Part shown: positions 33,001-40,453 of the stretch, piece by piece
Layout: each line of letters opens with the position of its first letter
How positions within the stretch are numbered: position 1 is the first letter of the stretch
NCBI GenBank assembly: GCA_044359525.1
Contig: JBIKLY010000016.1
Coordinates: 1-45,619, forward strand
Direction of reading: 5' to 3'
Length of the DNA: 45,619 nucleotides
Source: CAJBIL01 sp044359525
GTDB taxonomy: Bacteria; Pseudomonadota; Gammaproteobacteria; Burkholderiales; Rhodocyclaceae
Position numbers and translations under genes: made by a program
The notes under the pieces: generated by a model
Databases searched by the model: none
What the model was told of the DNA's origin: nothing
What the model saw: only the letters and a program-made list of their open reading frames with translations

Positions 33001-33162
33001 GCGACGAATGGCCTCACGGAGCCGTTCCGGCAGCAGCACCTGTCGATAGTCGCTTCGTTCCGGGGTAGCACCATCAAAGGCGATGTCCGGGCCGTAGCGA
33101 TGCGTGTAGCCCACGTCAGCCAGCCAGACCAGGGCTTCTTGTTCGAGTTGGTCTTCGGTCAT
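30025..33162 (-). CDS. hsdR: Type I restriction enzyme subunit R
   Basis: Encodes 1045 aa, full length for the family. The N-terminal nuclease domain carries the PD-(D/E)XK core RRPDILLFVNGLPLVLLELK. The translocase has Walker A WHTQGSGKSITM, VVITDRNDLDGQLFG, the DEAH box VVIADEAHRTQYG, AFTGTPVSSEDRDT and, in the second RecA lobe, DMWLTGFDAP and QAIARVNRVFKDKQGG. The C-terminal helical region ends ILRKYKYPPD. It cuts DNA lacking the cognate methylation after ATP-driven translocation. It overlaps the DUF1016 gene by 4 bases at its start and rsmJ by 13 at its end. No disabling frameshift is seen. Confidence 0.95.
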   Translation of the reverse strand: MTEDQLEQEALVWLADVGYTHRYGPDIAFDGATPERSDYRQVLLPERLREAIRRLNPAIPAPAREDALRQVLDLGIPAQLSANRYFHKLLVTGVPVQYQQDGETRGDFVRLIDWAEPENNEWLAINQFSIKGAHHTRRPDILLFVNGLPLVLLELKNPADENADIWKAYDQIQTYKEQIADVFQYNELLIISDGSEARLGALSSDSERFMQWRTIDGVTLDPLGQFNELETLIRGVLAPAYLLDYLRFFVLFEDDGGLVKKIAGYHQFHAVRAAINQVVTASRPGGSQKGGVVWHTQGSGKSITMTCFAARVMQEAAMENPTIVVITDRNDLDGQLFGVFSLAQDLLREQPVQAGTRQDLRAKLGNRPSGGIVFATIQKFMPGEDEDAFPVLSDRHNIVVIADEAHRTQYGFEAKLKPVRASKTSANDPHALIAAEPTSSYQVGYAQHLRDALPNATFVAFTGTPVSSEDRDTRAVFGDYIHVYDMQQAKEDGATVAIYFESRLAKLSLKDEELPQIDAEVDELAEDEEDSQQAKLKSRWAALEKIVGAEPRIASVAADLVAHFEERNKAQTGKAMIVAMSREICVHLYNEIIDLRPDWHDSDPEKGAIKIVMTGSASDKALLRPHIYSAQVKKRLEKRFKDATDPLRLVIVRDMWLTGFDAPCVHTLYVDKPMKSHNLMQAIARVNRVFKDKQGGLVVDYIGIANELKSALKEYTASNGRGRPTVDAAEAYAVLEEKLDVLRGMLHGFDYSGFLSSGHRLLAGAANHVLGQKDGKKRFADTALAMSKAFTLCCTLDAAKAVREEVAFFQAVKIILTKRELTQQKKTDEAREMAIRQIISSAVVSEEVVDIFDAVGLDKPNIGILDDAFLAEVRNLPERNLAVELLERLLEGEIKSRFAGNVVQARKFSDLLGDVVKRYQNRAIETAQVIEELIAMAKKFRAVAERGEELGLSEDEIRFYDALADNESAVRELSDEKLKKIAHELTESLRQNLSVDWSQRESVRAKLRLMVKRILRKYKYPPDLQDAAVELVLQQAQSLGEAWMV

Positions 33163-34214
33163 GCCAGCGTGTCCGGAAGGGGCAGATCACCCGCCAACTC
33201 GGCCTCGATCGCCTCGATGCTGGGCAGCTCGCGCCCCAGCGTTTCCGGCAGATCGCGTAGCAGTTGATATTCGGCAACGCCGATCGGCTTCTCAATACCG
33301 GACAGCGCGTATTCCGCCACCAGCCGGTTCTGCTGCTTGCACAGCAAAAGGCCGATGGTCGGCTTGTCGTCCTCCGCCTTGATCTGCGCATCAACGGCCG
33401 AAAGATAGAAGTTGAGTTGGCCGGCGTGCTCGGGCTTGAAGGCAGTGGCTTTCAGCTCGATGACGACGTAGCACTTCAGGCGGGTGTGATAGAAGAGCAG
33501 GTCGATGAAGAACTCGTCACCGGCCACTTCCAGCCGGAATTGCCGCCCGACGAAGGCGAAGCCAGCGCCCAGTTCGAGCAGGAAGCGCGTGATGTGACGG
33601 ATCAGGCCATCCTCGATTTCCCGTTCATGCGCGTCGTTGCCCAAGCCGAGAAAATCGAACAGGTAGGGATCTTTCAGAGTGTCCTGCGCCAGAGCCGACT
33701 CGGGAGCCGGCAGGCGCGCGACGAAATTGCTGACCGCCGCCCCTTGGCGTTGGTGCAGCCGATTCCTGATATTGAGTTCCAGCGTCGTGCGCGACCAGCC
33801 GTGCTGCACGGTTTGCACGGCGTACCACTCGCGCTCGCCGGCGCTGTCCAGCTTGGTCAGCAGCGTCACGATATGGAACCACGGCAATTGGTCAGCAGGC
33901 TGCTGACCAAATAGACCCTCCGGACAATGCTGGGCGAAGAAGCGCATGTATTTGAGGTTACTGGCCGACCAGCCGCGCATCGCCGGGAAGGCGTCCTTGA
34001 GATCGTGGGCCAGCCGGTCGATGACCTTCGCCCCCCAGCCCTGCGCTTCCTGCCGTAGCAGGATGTCGCGCCCGATACGCGCGTAAAGCAGCACCAGTTC
34101 CGCATTGACCGCCAGCGCGGCGCGTTGCTGGGCCTTGGCAATGTCCTGCTTGAGTTGATTCAGCCAGTCGGCGTAGCCGTCGGGGGCAGGTACGGGCGTG
34201 GTGCTTGGCGTCAT
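33159..34214 (-). CDS. DUF1016 / YhcG-type PD-(D/E)XK nuclease family protein
   Basis: Encodes 351 aa from ATG 34214, 1 base past the hsdS stop; an in-frame start at 34229 would overlap hsdS. The N-terminal DUF1016 part has YADWLNQLKQDIAKAQQRAA, LLYARIGRDILLRQEAQGWG and GWSASNLKYMRFFAQHCPE. The C-terminal nuclease core is FFIDLLFYHTRLKCYVVIEL followed by K and AGQLNFYLSAVDAQI, with the acidic and E-x-K residues in place. Family members are often found inside type I restriction operons and one relative is implicated in recombination-promoted transposition functions. Here it is between hsdS and hsdR and probably co-translated with both; its task in the complex is unknown. Confidence 0.88.
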   Translation of the reverse strand: MTPSTTPVPAPDGYADWLNQLKQDIAKAQQRAALAVNAELVLLYARIGRDILLRQEAQGWGAKVIDRLAHDLKDAFPAMRGWSASNLKYMRFFAQHCPEGLFGQQPADQLPWFHIVTLLTKLDSAGEREWYAVQTVQHGWSRTTLELNIRNRLHQRQGAAVSNFVARLPAPESALAQDTLKDPYLFDFLGLGNDAHEREIEDGLIRHITRFLLELGAGFAFVGRQFRLEVAGDEFFIDLLFYHTRLKCYVVIELKATAFKPEHAGQLNFYLSAVDAQIKAEDDKPTIGLLLCKQQNRLVAEYALSGIEKPIGVAEYQLLRDLPETLGRELPSIEAIEAELAGDLPLPDTLA

Positions 34215-34215
34215 G

Positions 34216-35535
34216 TCAGGCGACCTCAAGAGTGGCTTCGGCCTCCGGCAGGCGCAGCTGGCCGGAGATCAGGCGGGGGAGCAGGGTGTCGCGGAGGGCG
34301 GCGAGGGTTTGGGCTTGGTTCTGATTGGCTCGCGCCCGCGTATGCAGACTGAGCGCAATTTCTTCGTAGGTTTGAATACATTCATTTGAGGGAAGCAAGT
34401 ATTTCAAACTGTGAATGTGATTCCGATTCAGTGTTGGAACCGCAGAACCTGCATTGAACGAAGCCAAGTCCGCCAGTCGAAGCAATTCATAGGAATAGCA
34501 AGGCGTTGCAAGGCGAAACTCCTTTACCCACAAGGTGGTATTCAAAGGCCAGTGGTCTTCGAGTTCCAAAAACACCCGGCCCAACACTCCAGATCGGCCG
34601 GTAACCACACCGGGAGCTTTCGCCATCGGGATATTGTGGGTGCCGCTTGGTCCGCTAGCAGCAATGATCGGATAGTCGCCGGGTACTCGATCAGATGATG
34701 GAAGGTCGAATCCTCGCTGCAACACAAGCAAGTCACTCAAAGTTCCAACACGCCACCCCCTCGGCACCAAGCCCAGTTCCGATTCCTCAAAGCTGTCGGG
34801 AAAGAGCGCGGCGGTGGCTTCGTCCATGCCCGTAACTCCCTCTCCCTGCGGGAGAGGGCTGGGGTGAGGGCTTGTCGGCGAGCGGACGGCACCCTCACCC
34901 CCAACCCCTCTCCCGCAGGGAGAGGGGAGCGAAGCCTTGGCGTGGACGGGGTCGAAATCGACAAACCACGATTTGAACAGCGCCTGCGCGATGGCTTCGA
35001 GCGTCGCGTTGGTTTCGCGCAGGAGGGCGATGCGGTCGTCGAGGGCGCCGACCGTTTCAGATATCCGCTTCTGCTCTGACAGAGGGGGCAATTGAAACTG
35101 AAGCTTACCAAGCGACGAAACATAGAGATTTTTCTGAACGCTCCCCTCGGCAAGGGTTTCGATTTTCTGACGATTCAGAAGCAAGGTGTAGAAAATGAAT
35201 CGCGTATCACAGTCCGGATTAACCTTGATATTTATGACGGCGCGGTTGCCGCACATGTAATCTTTGAGTATTCCGATTCGTCCAATCGTCCCAGACTTAC
35301 TAATTGCCAGAGTGTCTGGCTCAAACAGAAGCGCGCTCTTACCTGCGCTGGCGAACCCTTTTTTTGACAGCCCCCGACCTGTGTTAATAACAAAACCGTT
35401 ATTCAAGTCAGTTGCGCGCAACCACTTGTAGTCAGTTCCAAAATGGGCAGGGTCGCGCTGGGAGGGGTTTACGTAACCCTCTTGGAACGTGGCGCATGCA
35501 GCGAGATTAACAGTCGCTCGTGATTCAGAACTCAT
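34216..35535 (-). CDS. hsdS: Type I restriction enzyme specificity subunit S
   Basis: Encodes 439 aa. Two target-recognition domains (about 1-150 and 245-400) are separated and followed by conserved helices: LPPLSEQKRISETVGALDDR through ALFKSWFVDFDPVHAK in the middle and ARANQNQAQTLAALRDTLLP at the end. HsdS determines the two halves of the DNA target for both methylation and cutting. Between VHAK and GMDEATAALFPDSFEESELG, which are normally near each other, some 35 residues (with PSPLPQGEG) are coded by a palindromic repeat element at 34836-34929 without breaking the frame. The start overlaps the previous gene by 4 bases (ATGA). Confidence 0.93.
   Translation of the reverse strand: MSSESRATVNLAACATFQEGYVNPSQRDPAHFGTDYKWLRATDLNNGFVINTGRGLSKKGFASAGKSALLFEPDTLAISKSGTIGRIGILKDYMCGNRAVINIKVNPDCDTRFIFYTLLLNRQKIETLAEGSVQKNLYVSSLGKLQFQLPPLSEQKRISETVGALDDRIALLRETNATLEAIAQALFKSWFVDFDPVHAKASLPSPCGRGVGGEGAVRSPTSPHPSPLPQGEGVTGMDEATAALFPDSFEESELGLVPRGWRVGTLSDLLVLQRGFDLPSSDRVPGDYPIIAASGPSGTHNIPMAKAPGVVTGRSGVLGRVFLELEDHWPLNTTLWVKEFRLATPCYSYELLRLADLASFNAGSAVPTLNRNHIHSLKYLLPSNECIQTYEEIALSLHTRARANQNQAQTLAALRDTLLPRLISGQLRLPEAEATLEVA
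34836..34929. repeat. Palindromic repeat element inside hsdS
   Basis: Two arms, about 34836-34870 and 34892-34929, are inverted copies of each other, and each contains an inner hairpin of the form CTCTCCCTGCGGGAGAG. The arms carry GGGGTGAGGG and CCCTCACCCC. It resembles the dispersed proteobacterial palindromes that translate as PSPLPQGEG. It lies in the hsdS coding sequence in frame. Confidence 0.85.
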
Positions 35536-36944
35536 ACCCCAGCCCCCTCGTCATTCACGCCATCCAGCAGCACCCATGCCCCTTGCTTTTTTCCGCCCTG
35601 CCGCACTAGCACGCCCTGCTTTTGCAATTTATCGGTCAGGTAACGAACGCCGCGCTCGGTCAGTCCCAGTTTTCCGGCGAGTTCTTTTTGCGTGATTTGG
35701 GGTTGGTTTGCCACGAGGGCACACAGCGCACTTTCCCTTTCGCTTAATCGCGCTTTATCGACAGTCTTATCGACAGTCTTATCGACAGTTTCTTGGGGTT
35801 TTTGCGTGGTTCCTGTAGCAGTTCCATCTTCCACTTCAATAAACGACGGCCGCGCAAAGCTGGCAATAAAAAGCTGACCGACTTCCCGAAAGCTCACAGC
35901 GGGGGCGTTATCGTGAATCAAGGTCATGCCGCGCCCCCAGGCTTCGACCATTTCAATACGCCGAAACAGGTCGGCGATTAAGGGGTTACGTCTTTGCGAG
36001 ACGTTGCCACGGCGTAAATCTTCGATGGTCAAGCCGCCGAAAAGGGTGCCGGGGTTGCGAATTTCGACGCGGTTTTTGAAGATGGCGATTTGCACGTAAT
36101 CGGGGTCGCGCCAGTCGCGGTGGCAAAAGGCGTTGATGATGGCTTCGCGCAGGGCTTCCATCGAGATTTCCGGTACGTCGACACGGTACAGTCCTTCGAT
36201 CCGCATGCCGATGTGGATGTTTTTGAGGATGTATTTTTGCGCTTCTTCGATCAGTTCGAGGATGTCACCGTCAAAGTCGTGACGGTCGATGATCGTTGCG
36301 GTGTCGGTGTTGGCAAATACGGCACAGCGTAACTGGATGGGCTGGCTGGCAAAGAACAGGCGGGCAGCGTTGAGCAGTTGCCCCTTGCTGCGTAACGCGA
36401 GCTTATCGAGTGCGTTTTCCAGCGAATTGCCGAGGGATTCCCAGCTCAAATGGGCGCGCTCGATGAAGCGCCGCACCTTGCCCGTGTCCAGTGTGGTTAA
36501 GTCAGCGTAGGGCGTTTCAAGCACTTGATCGTCCCAGCGCAGCGCATCCTGATGCTTGGCAAGAATGAATTTCTCCAGAGCACGCGCACTGAGTTGGCGG
36601 TCTTCGTCTGCAACCCGAACATAGGCGCGGCCATAGGCAAAATAAGGCGTTTCCTGCCCGTCAAAAGTGATGCGCAGGCAAGCCTTGTCGTCGCGTTTGA
36701 TGGCTTCAATTTGTGGGTAGATACGCGGCTCGATGTGTGCGCCAATGGCTTGCGAGACATCGCGCAGGGTTTTCTCATTGATCTCCAGCCCGCTGCTTTT
36801 TCCTTCAGACGAAATCCCGAACCAGAGTTCGCCCCGCCGGTGCTTGTTGAGGATGGCGGCAATCGAAATCAGGCCTTGCTTGAGTTCGGCAAGGCTCTTT
36901 TTGAGTTCAATCGTTTCGTTTTCCTGTAGAGGCTCAAAAGTCAT
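35532..36944 (-). CDS. AlbA_2 / HATPase ATP-binding protein in the restriction operon
   Basis: Encodes 470 aa from ATG 36944 (in the hsdM end, 11-base overlap, with GGAGGGCTGGGG upstream); an in-frame start at 36959 is an alternative. The N-terminal AlbA_2 (Schlafen-like) domain has ENETIELKKSLAELKQGL and GELWFGISSEGKSSGLEI. A GHKL-type HATPase_c_4 domain has MEALREAIINAFCHRDW, IRNPGTLFGGL and EAWGRGMTLI. After a linker of three TVDK units comes a winged helix (ITQKELAGKLGLTERGVRYL). Proteins of this class are regarded as putative transcriptional regulators or nucleic-acid-binding ATPases. Position between hsdM and hsdS suggests a regulator or accessory of the restriction system. Confidence 0.85.
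   Translation of the reverse strand: MTFEPLQENETIELKKSLAELKQGLISIAAILNKHRRGELWFGISSEGKSSGLEINEKTLRDVSQAIGAHIEPRIYPQIEAIKRDDKACLRITFDGQETPYFAYGRAYVRVADEDRQLSARALEKFILAKHQDALRWDDQVLETPYADLTTLDTGKVRRFIERAHLSWESLGNSLENALDKLALRSKGQLLNAARLFFASQPIQLRCAVFANTDTATIIDRHDFDGDILELIEEAQKYILKNIHIGMRIEGLYRVDVPEISMEALREAIINAFCHRDWRDPDYVQIAIFKNRVEIRNPGTLFGGLTIEDLRRGNVSQRRNPLIADLFRRIEMVEAWGRGMTLIHDNAPAVSFREVGQLFIASFARPSFIEVEDGTATGTTQKPQETVDKTVDKTVDKARLSERESALCALVANQPQITQKELAGKLGLTERGVRYLTDKLQKQGVLVRQGGKKQGAWVLLDGVNDEGAGV
35755..35790 (-). repeat. 12-bp tandem repeat, three units, in the AlbA-like gene
   Basis: Units of TTATCGACAGTC at 35755-35766, 35767-35778 and 35779-35790 (the last ends in T). They encode TVDK three times in the linker between the ATPase and the winged helix. 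Unit gain or loss would change linker length but not the frame. Confidence 0.85.
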
Positions 36945-38526
36945 ACCCCAGCCCTCCAAGCTTCTGCCGGATCAACTGGTCGAGTTCCACACCTTTCGCC
37001 ATCTGTTCGCCGAGCTTTTCAGTGAGCGCCTGCATCTTGTCGGCGAAGGCTTCGTCATCGTCTTCCACGGCCTCCGCGCCGACGTAGCGACCGGGCGTGA
37101 GGACATGGCCGTGTTCGGCAATCTCAGCCAGCTTCACGCTGCGGCAGTAGCCGGGAATGTCCTCGTATTTTTCAACTTCGTCGCCGGCATCGGCTTCACC
37201 AACCGCAAGCGGCACTTGGGCCTGCGGCCCGGCGCGCCATGCCGCCACCGTGCCGGCAATCCGCTCGATCACTTCGTCCGTGAATTCCGTCTGCACCCGG
37301 CTGATCATGGTGCCGAGCTTGCGGGCGTCGATGAATAGCACTTCGCCCTTGCGGATTTGCTTTTGCTTGGTCAGAAACCACAGGCAGGCCGGTATCTGGG
37401 TATTGAAGAAGAGTTGGCCGGGCAAGGCGATCATTACTTCCACCACGTCGGCATCGACCATGGCGCGGCGGATGTCGCCTTCGCTGTTCTGGCTGGAACT
37501 CATCGAGCCATTGGCCAGCACGATGCCGGCGCGGCCCGTCGGCTTGAGGTGGTAGAGCATGTGTTGCAACCATGCGTAGTTGGCGTTGCCGGCCGGTGGG
37601 TCGCCAAACTCCCAGCGCGGGTCGCCGGTCAGGCTGGCGTGCCACCAGTCGCTGATATTGAAGGGCGGGTTGGCGAGGATGAAGTCGGCGCGTAAATCCG
37701 GGTGCTGGTTGCGCGTGAAGGTATCGCCCGGTTCGCGCCCGAGGTTGAAGTCGATGCCGCGAATGGCGAGATTCATGGCCGCGAGGCGCCACGTCGTCGG
37801 GTTGGATTCCTGCCCGTAGATCGACACGTCGCCGAGCTTGCCGCCGTGCGCTTCGATGAACTTTTCGGACTGCACGAACATCCCGCCTGAGCCGCAGCAG
37901 GGGTCATAGACCTTGCCGTAATGCGGCGCGAGGACGGCGACCAGCGTTTTGACGATGGAAGCCGGCGTGTAGAACTGCCCGCCTTTCTTGCCCTCGGCGC
38001 TGGCGAACTGGCCGAGGAAATATTCGTAAACCTGGCCGAGTACGTCGCGGGCTTGACCGGGATCGTCGCCAAAGCCGATGGTGGACACCAGATCGACCAG
38101 TTCGCCGAGCTTGCCGTCGGGCAACTGGGCGCGAGCGTAACGCTTGTCGAGAATGCCTTTGAGTTTTGGGTTTTCAACTTCGATGACGGTGAGCGCGTCG
38201 TCGATCTGCTTGCCGATGTTGGTCTGTTTGGCGGCGGCGCGCAGTGCTTCCCAACGTGCGGACTCCGGCACCCAAAAGACGTTCACTTCCTTGTAGTAGT
38301 CGCGGTCTTCGAGTTCGGCTGCCAGCAGTGCCGGATCGTCAAGGTAGTAGTCGTCGGCCGGATCGGCAAAGCGCCGCGTCAGTTCGGTACGGCGCGCGGC
38401 GAAGGTGTCGGAAATGTATTTGACGAAGATCAGGCCGAGGACGAGGTGCTTGTATTCGGCAGCGTCCATGTTGGCGCGCAGCTTGTCGGCGGTCGCCCAC
38501 AGGGTTTTCTTGATGTCGTCGAGCAC
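36934..38526 (-). CDS. hsdM: Type I restriction enzyme methyltransferase subunit M
   Basis: Encodes 530 aa from a GTG at 38526, which gives the family start LDDIKKTLWATADKLRANMD. The N-terminal helical domain leads to the N6-adenine methyltransferase with GGQFYTPASIVKTLV, the S-adenosylmethionine motif VYDPCCGSGGMFVQS and the catalytic ILANPPFNISDWW. The C-terminal GYDF closes the frame. With HsdS it modifies adenines at the target and protects the host. It is first in the five-gene operon and overlaps the AlbA-like gene by 11 bases. About 160 bases upstream separate it from ychF and hold the ychF terminator. Confidence 0.95.
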   Translation of the reverse strand: MLDDIKKTLWATADKLRANMDAAEYKHLVLGLIFVKYISDTFAARRTELTRRFADPADDYYLDDPALLAAELEDRDYYKEVNVFWVPESARWEALRAAAKQTNIGKQIDDALTVIEVENPKLKGILDKRYARAQLPDGKLGELVDLVSTIGFGDDPGQARDVLGQVYEYFLGQFASAEGKKGGQFYTPASIVKTLVAVLAPHYGKVYDPCCGSGGMFVQSEKFIEAHGGKLGDVSIYGQESNPTTWRLAAMNLAIRGIDFNLGREPGDTFTRNQHPDLRADFILANPPFNISDWWHASLTGDPRWEFGDPPAGNANYAWLQHMLYHLKPTGRAGIVLANGSMSSSQNSEGDIRRAMVDADVVEVMIALPGQLFFNTQIPACLWFLTKQKQIRKGEVLFIDARKLGTMISRVQTEFTDEVIERIAGTVAAWRAGPQAQVPLAVGEADAGDEVEKYEDIPGYCRSVKLAEIAEHGHVLTPGRYVGAEAVEDDDEAFADKMQALTEKLGEQMAKGVELDQLIRQKLGGLGYDF

Positions 38527-38614
38527 AGTGTTTTCAGCCTGTCTGATACTGGAGAAGGGGAATTATGACCTGTGGATGATCAGGCTGCCAACTTTCCTTT
38601 GCCCTGGCCGGCAA

Positions 38615-38653
38615 CAAAGCAGAAAGCCCGGAATGTCCGGGCTTTCTGCTTTG
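38615..38653 (-). terminator. Strong hairpin terminator after ychF
   Basis: A perfect 17-bp inverted repeat (left arm 38615-38631, loop AATGT, right arm 38637-38653) with AAAGCAGAAAGCCCGG and its complement. The T-rich half of the stem replaces a separate T-run. It lies 35 bases past the ychF stop and isolates ychF from the restriction operon promoter region. Confidence 0.85.
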
Positions 38654-38688
38654 AATTTGACACCGCAAACAAGGCGGCATCAAGGCAA

Positions 38689-39780
38689 CTACACGTTGAA
38701 CAGAAAATTCAAAACATCGCCGTCCTTGACCACATATTCCTTGCCTTCGGCGCGCATCTTGCCGGCTTCCTTGGCGCCCTGCTCGCCCTTGCAGGCGATA
38801 AAGTCGGCGAAGGCGATGGTTTGCGCGCGGATGAAGCCTTTTTCGAAATCGGTGTGAATGACGCCGGCCGCCTGCGGCGCCGTATCACCCTTGTGGATCG
38901 TCCACGCCCGCACTTCCTTGACGCCGGCCGTGAAGTAAGTCTGCAGGCCGAGCAGTTCATAACCGACGCGAATCAGGCGATTCAACCCCGGCTCTTCGAA
39001 CCCGAGATCGGCGAGGAATGCTTGCTTGTCTTCGTCGTCGAGGTCGGCCAGTTCGGCTTCGATCTGCGCGCACAGGGCGACGACCGGCGCGCCTTCCTTG
39101 GCCGCGTATTCACGCAGGCGGTCAAGGTGCGGATTGTTTTCGAAACCGTTTTCGAGGACGTTGCCGACGTACATTGCCGGCTTGATGGTAAGCAGGCAGA
39201 GTGGCTTGAGAATCAGTTTTTCGTCATCAGAAAGCGCCAGCGTGCGTGCCAGTTGGCCCTGATTCAGATGCGGCAGCAGGCGTTCGAGAATGGTCACCAG
39301 CTTCTGCGCATCCTTATCGCCGGACTTGGCTTTCTTGCCTTCGCGGTTAAGCGTGCGCTCGACCACTGCCAGGTCGGCGAGCGCCAGTTCGGTGACGATG
39401 GTTTCGATGTCAGCCAACGGATCGACGCGGCCGGAAACATGCACCACGTTCTCGTCGTCAAAGCAGCGCACGACGTTCACGATGGCATCGGTCTCGCGGA
39501 TGTTGGCGAGGAACTGGTTGCCCAGTCCTTCGCCCTTGGAGGCCCCGGCGACCAGACCGGCAATGTCAACGAACTCGACAATGGCCGGCTGCGTGCGTTG
39601 CGGCTTGACGATCTCGCACAACTGATCGAGGCGAAGATCGGGCACTTCGACGATGCCGACGTTCGGCTCGATGGTACAGAACGGGTAGTTCTCGGCCGCA
39701 ATGCCGGCTTTGGTCAACGCGTTGAAAAGGGTGGATTTGCCGACGTTGGGCAGACCGACGATACCGCACTTGAGGCTCAT
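38689..39780 (-). CDS. ychF: Redox-regulated ATPase YchF (Obg-like)
   Basis: Encodes 363 aa, the exact family length. ATG 39780 gives MSLKCGIVGLPNVGKSTLFN; a longer open frame to 39885 overlaps pth and is rejected. The P-loop GLPNVGKST, the DIAGLVAGASKGEGLGNQFL switch region and a C-terminal TGS domain (TIHKGDTAPQAAGVIHTDFE, VKDGDVLNFLFNV) are present. YchF binds ribosomes and prefers ATP over GTP. It lies directly after pth (26-base gap), an order kept in many proteobacteria. Confidence 0.95.
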   Translation of the reverse strand: MSLKCGIVGLPNVGKSTLFNALTKAGIAAENYPFCTIEPNVGIVEVPDLRLDQLCEIVKPQRTQPAIVEFVDIAGLVAGASKGEGLGNQFLANIRETDAIVNVVRCFDDENVVHVSGRVDPLADIETIVTELALADLAVVERTLNREGKKAKSGDKDAQKLVTILERLLPHLNQGQLARTLALSDDEKLILKPLCLLTIKPAMYVGNVLENGFENNPHLDRLREYAAKEGAPVVALCAQIEAELADLDDEDKQAFLADLGFEEPGLNRLIRVGYELLGLQTYFTAGVKEVRAWTIHKGDTAPQAAGVIHTDFEKGFIRAQTIAFADFIACKGEQGAKEAGKMRAEGKEYVVKDGDVLNFLFNV

Positions 39781-39806
39781 GATGGCATTCCTGTTTGTAG
39801 CATTCG

Positions 39807-40376
39807 TTAAACGGTTTTTACGTGTAGCTGCTGTTGTGCGGTGGCGTAGTCGCCGGCGCCGAGCTTCGGCCAGGCCAGCAGGCAACGATCGAGCGCGCGG
39901 TCAATCAACTCCTGCTCCTCGCGGCGCGGTGCCTTGAGCACGTAGTCGATGACTTCGTTGCGTTCTCCCGGATGGCCGATGCCCAGCCGCAGGCGCCAGA
40001 AATCGGGCGTCGACAGCTGCGCCTGAATATCCTTCAGGCCATTGTGCCCGCCGTTGCCGCCGCCCTGCTTGAGGCGGATGCTGCCCGGCGGCAGATCGAG
40101 TTCATCGTGCACGACGAGTATCTCGTCGGCGGCAATCTTATAGAAACGCGCCAGCGCAGCAACCGCCTGCCCGGAACGATTCATGAATGTAGTCGGCTGC
40201 AGCAGCCAGTGTTCGCCAACACGAGCCACTCGTCCGAAGAACTTGCCTTGCGGTGCGAGTGTAATTTTTAGATCACGCGCCAGACGGTCGACAAACCAGA
40301 AACCGACGTTATGCCGGTTGTCTTCGTACTCGCCGCCGGGGTTACCGAGACCGACGATCAGGCGGGGAACGATCAT
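39807..40376 (-). CDS. pth: Peptidyl-tRNA hydrolase
   Basis: Encodes 189 aa. ATG 40376 gives MIVPRLIVGLGNPGGEYEDN; an upstream in-frame ATG at 40418 would add a non-conserved leader. The catalytic histidine lies in NRHNVGFWFVD; the substrate groove motifs PTTFMNRSGQAV, VVHDELDLPPG and GGGNGGHNGLKDI are intact. It releases tRNA from dropped peptidyl-tRNA. It is between rplY and ychF, the common order. Confidence 0.95.
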   Translation of the reverse strand: MIVPRLIVGLGNPGGEYEDNRHNVGFWFVDRLARDLKITLAPQGKFFGRVARVGEHWLLQPTTFMNRSGQAVAALARFYKIAADEILVVHDELDLPPGSIRLKQGGGNGGHNGLKDIQAQLSTPDFWRLRLGIGHPGERNEVIDYVLKAPRREEQELIDRALDRCLLAWPKLGAGDYATAQQQLHVKTV

Positions 40377-40399
40377 TTGCACTTGCCTCAGAAAGCAAC

Positions 40400-40435
40400 A
40401 AGCCGCCGCAGGCAACACGTGCCGGACGGCGGCCT
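40400..40435 (-). terminator. Possible terminator or processing hairpin between rplY and pth
   Basis: AAGCCGCCG (40400-40408) and CGGCGGCCT (40427-40435) can pair at 8 of 9 positions around an 18-base loop, and the minus strand continues with GTTGCTTTCT. The T-run is broken, so it may be a weak terminator or an mRNA-stabilising stem rather than a full stop. Confidence 0.4.
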
Positions 40436-40453
40436 GTCATCGGGCACCAACGC

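Noticed and set aside
29228..38526. Prophage or integrative element carrying the restriction genes
   Set aside because: No integrase, transposase or attachment-site duplication was seen at either edge.
38572..39810. Long open frame (412 codons) opposite ychF
   Set aside because: Antisense shadow of a full-length, intact ychF; no family features.
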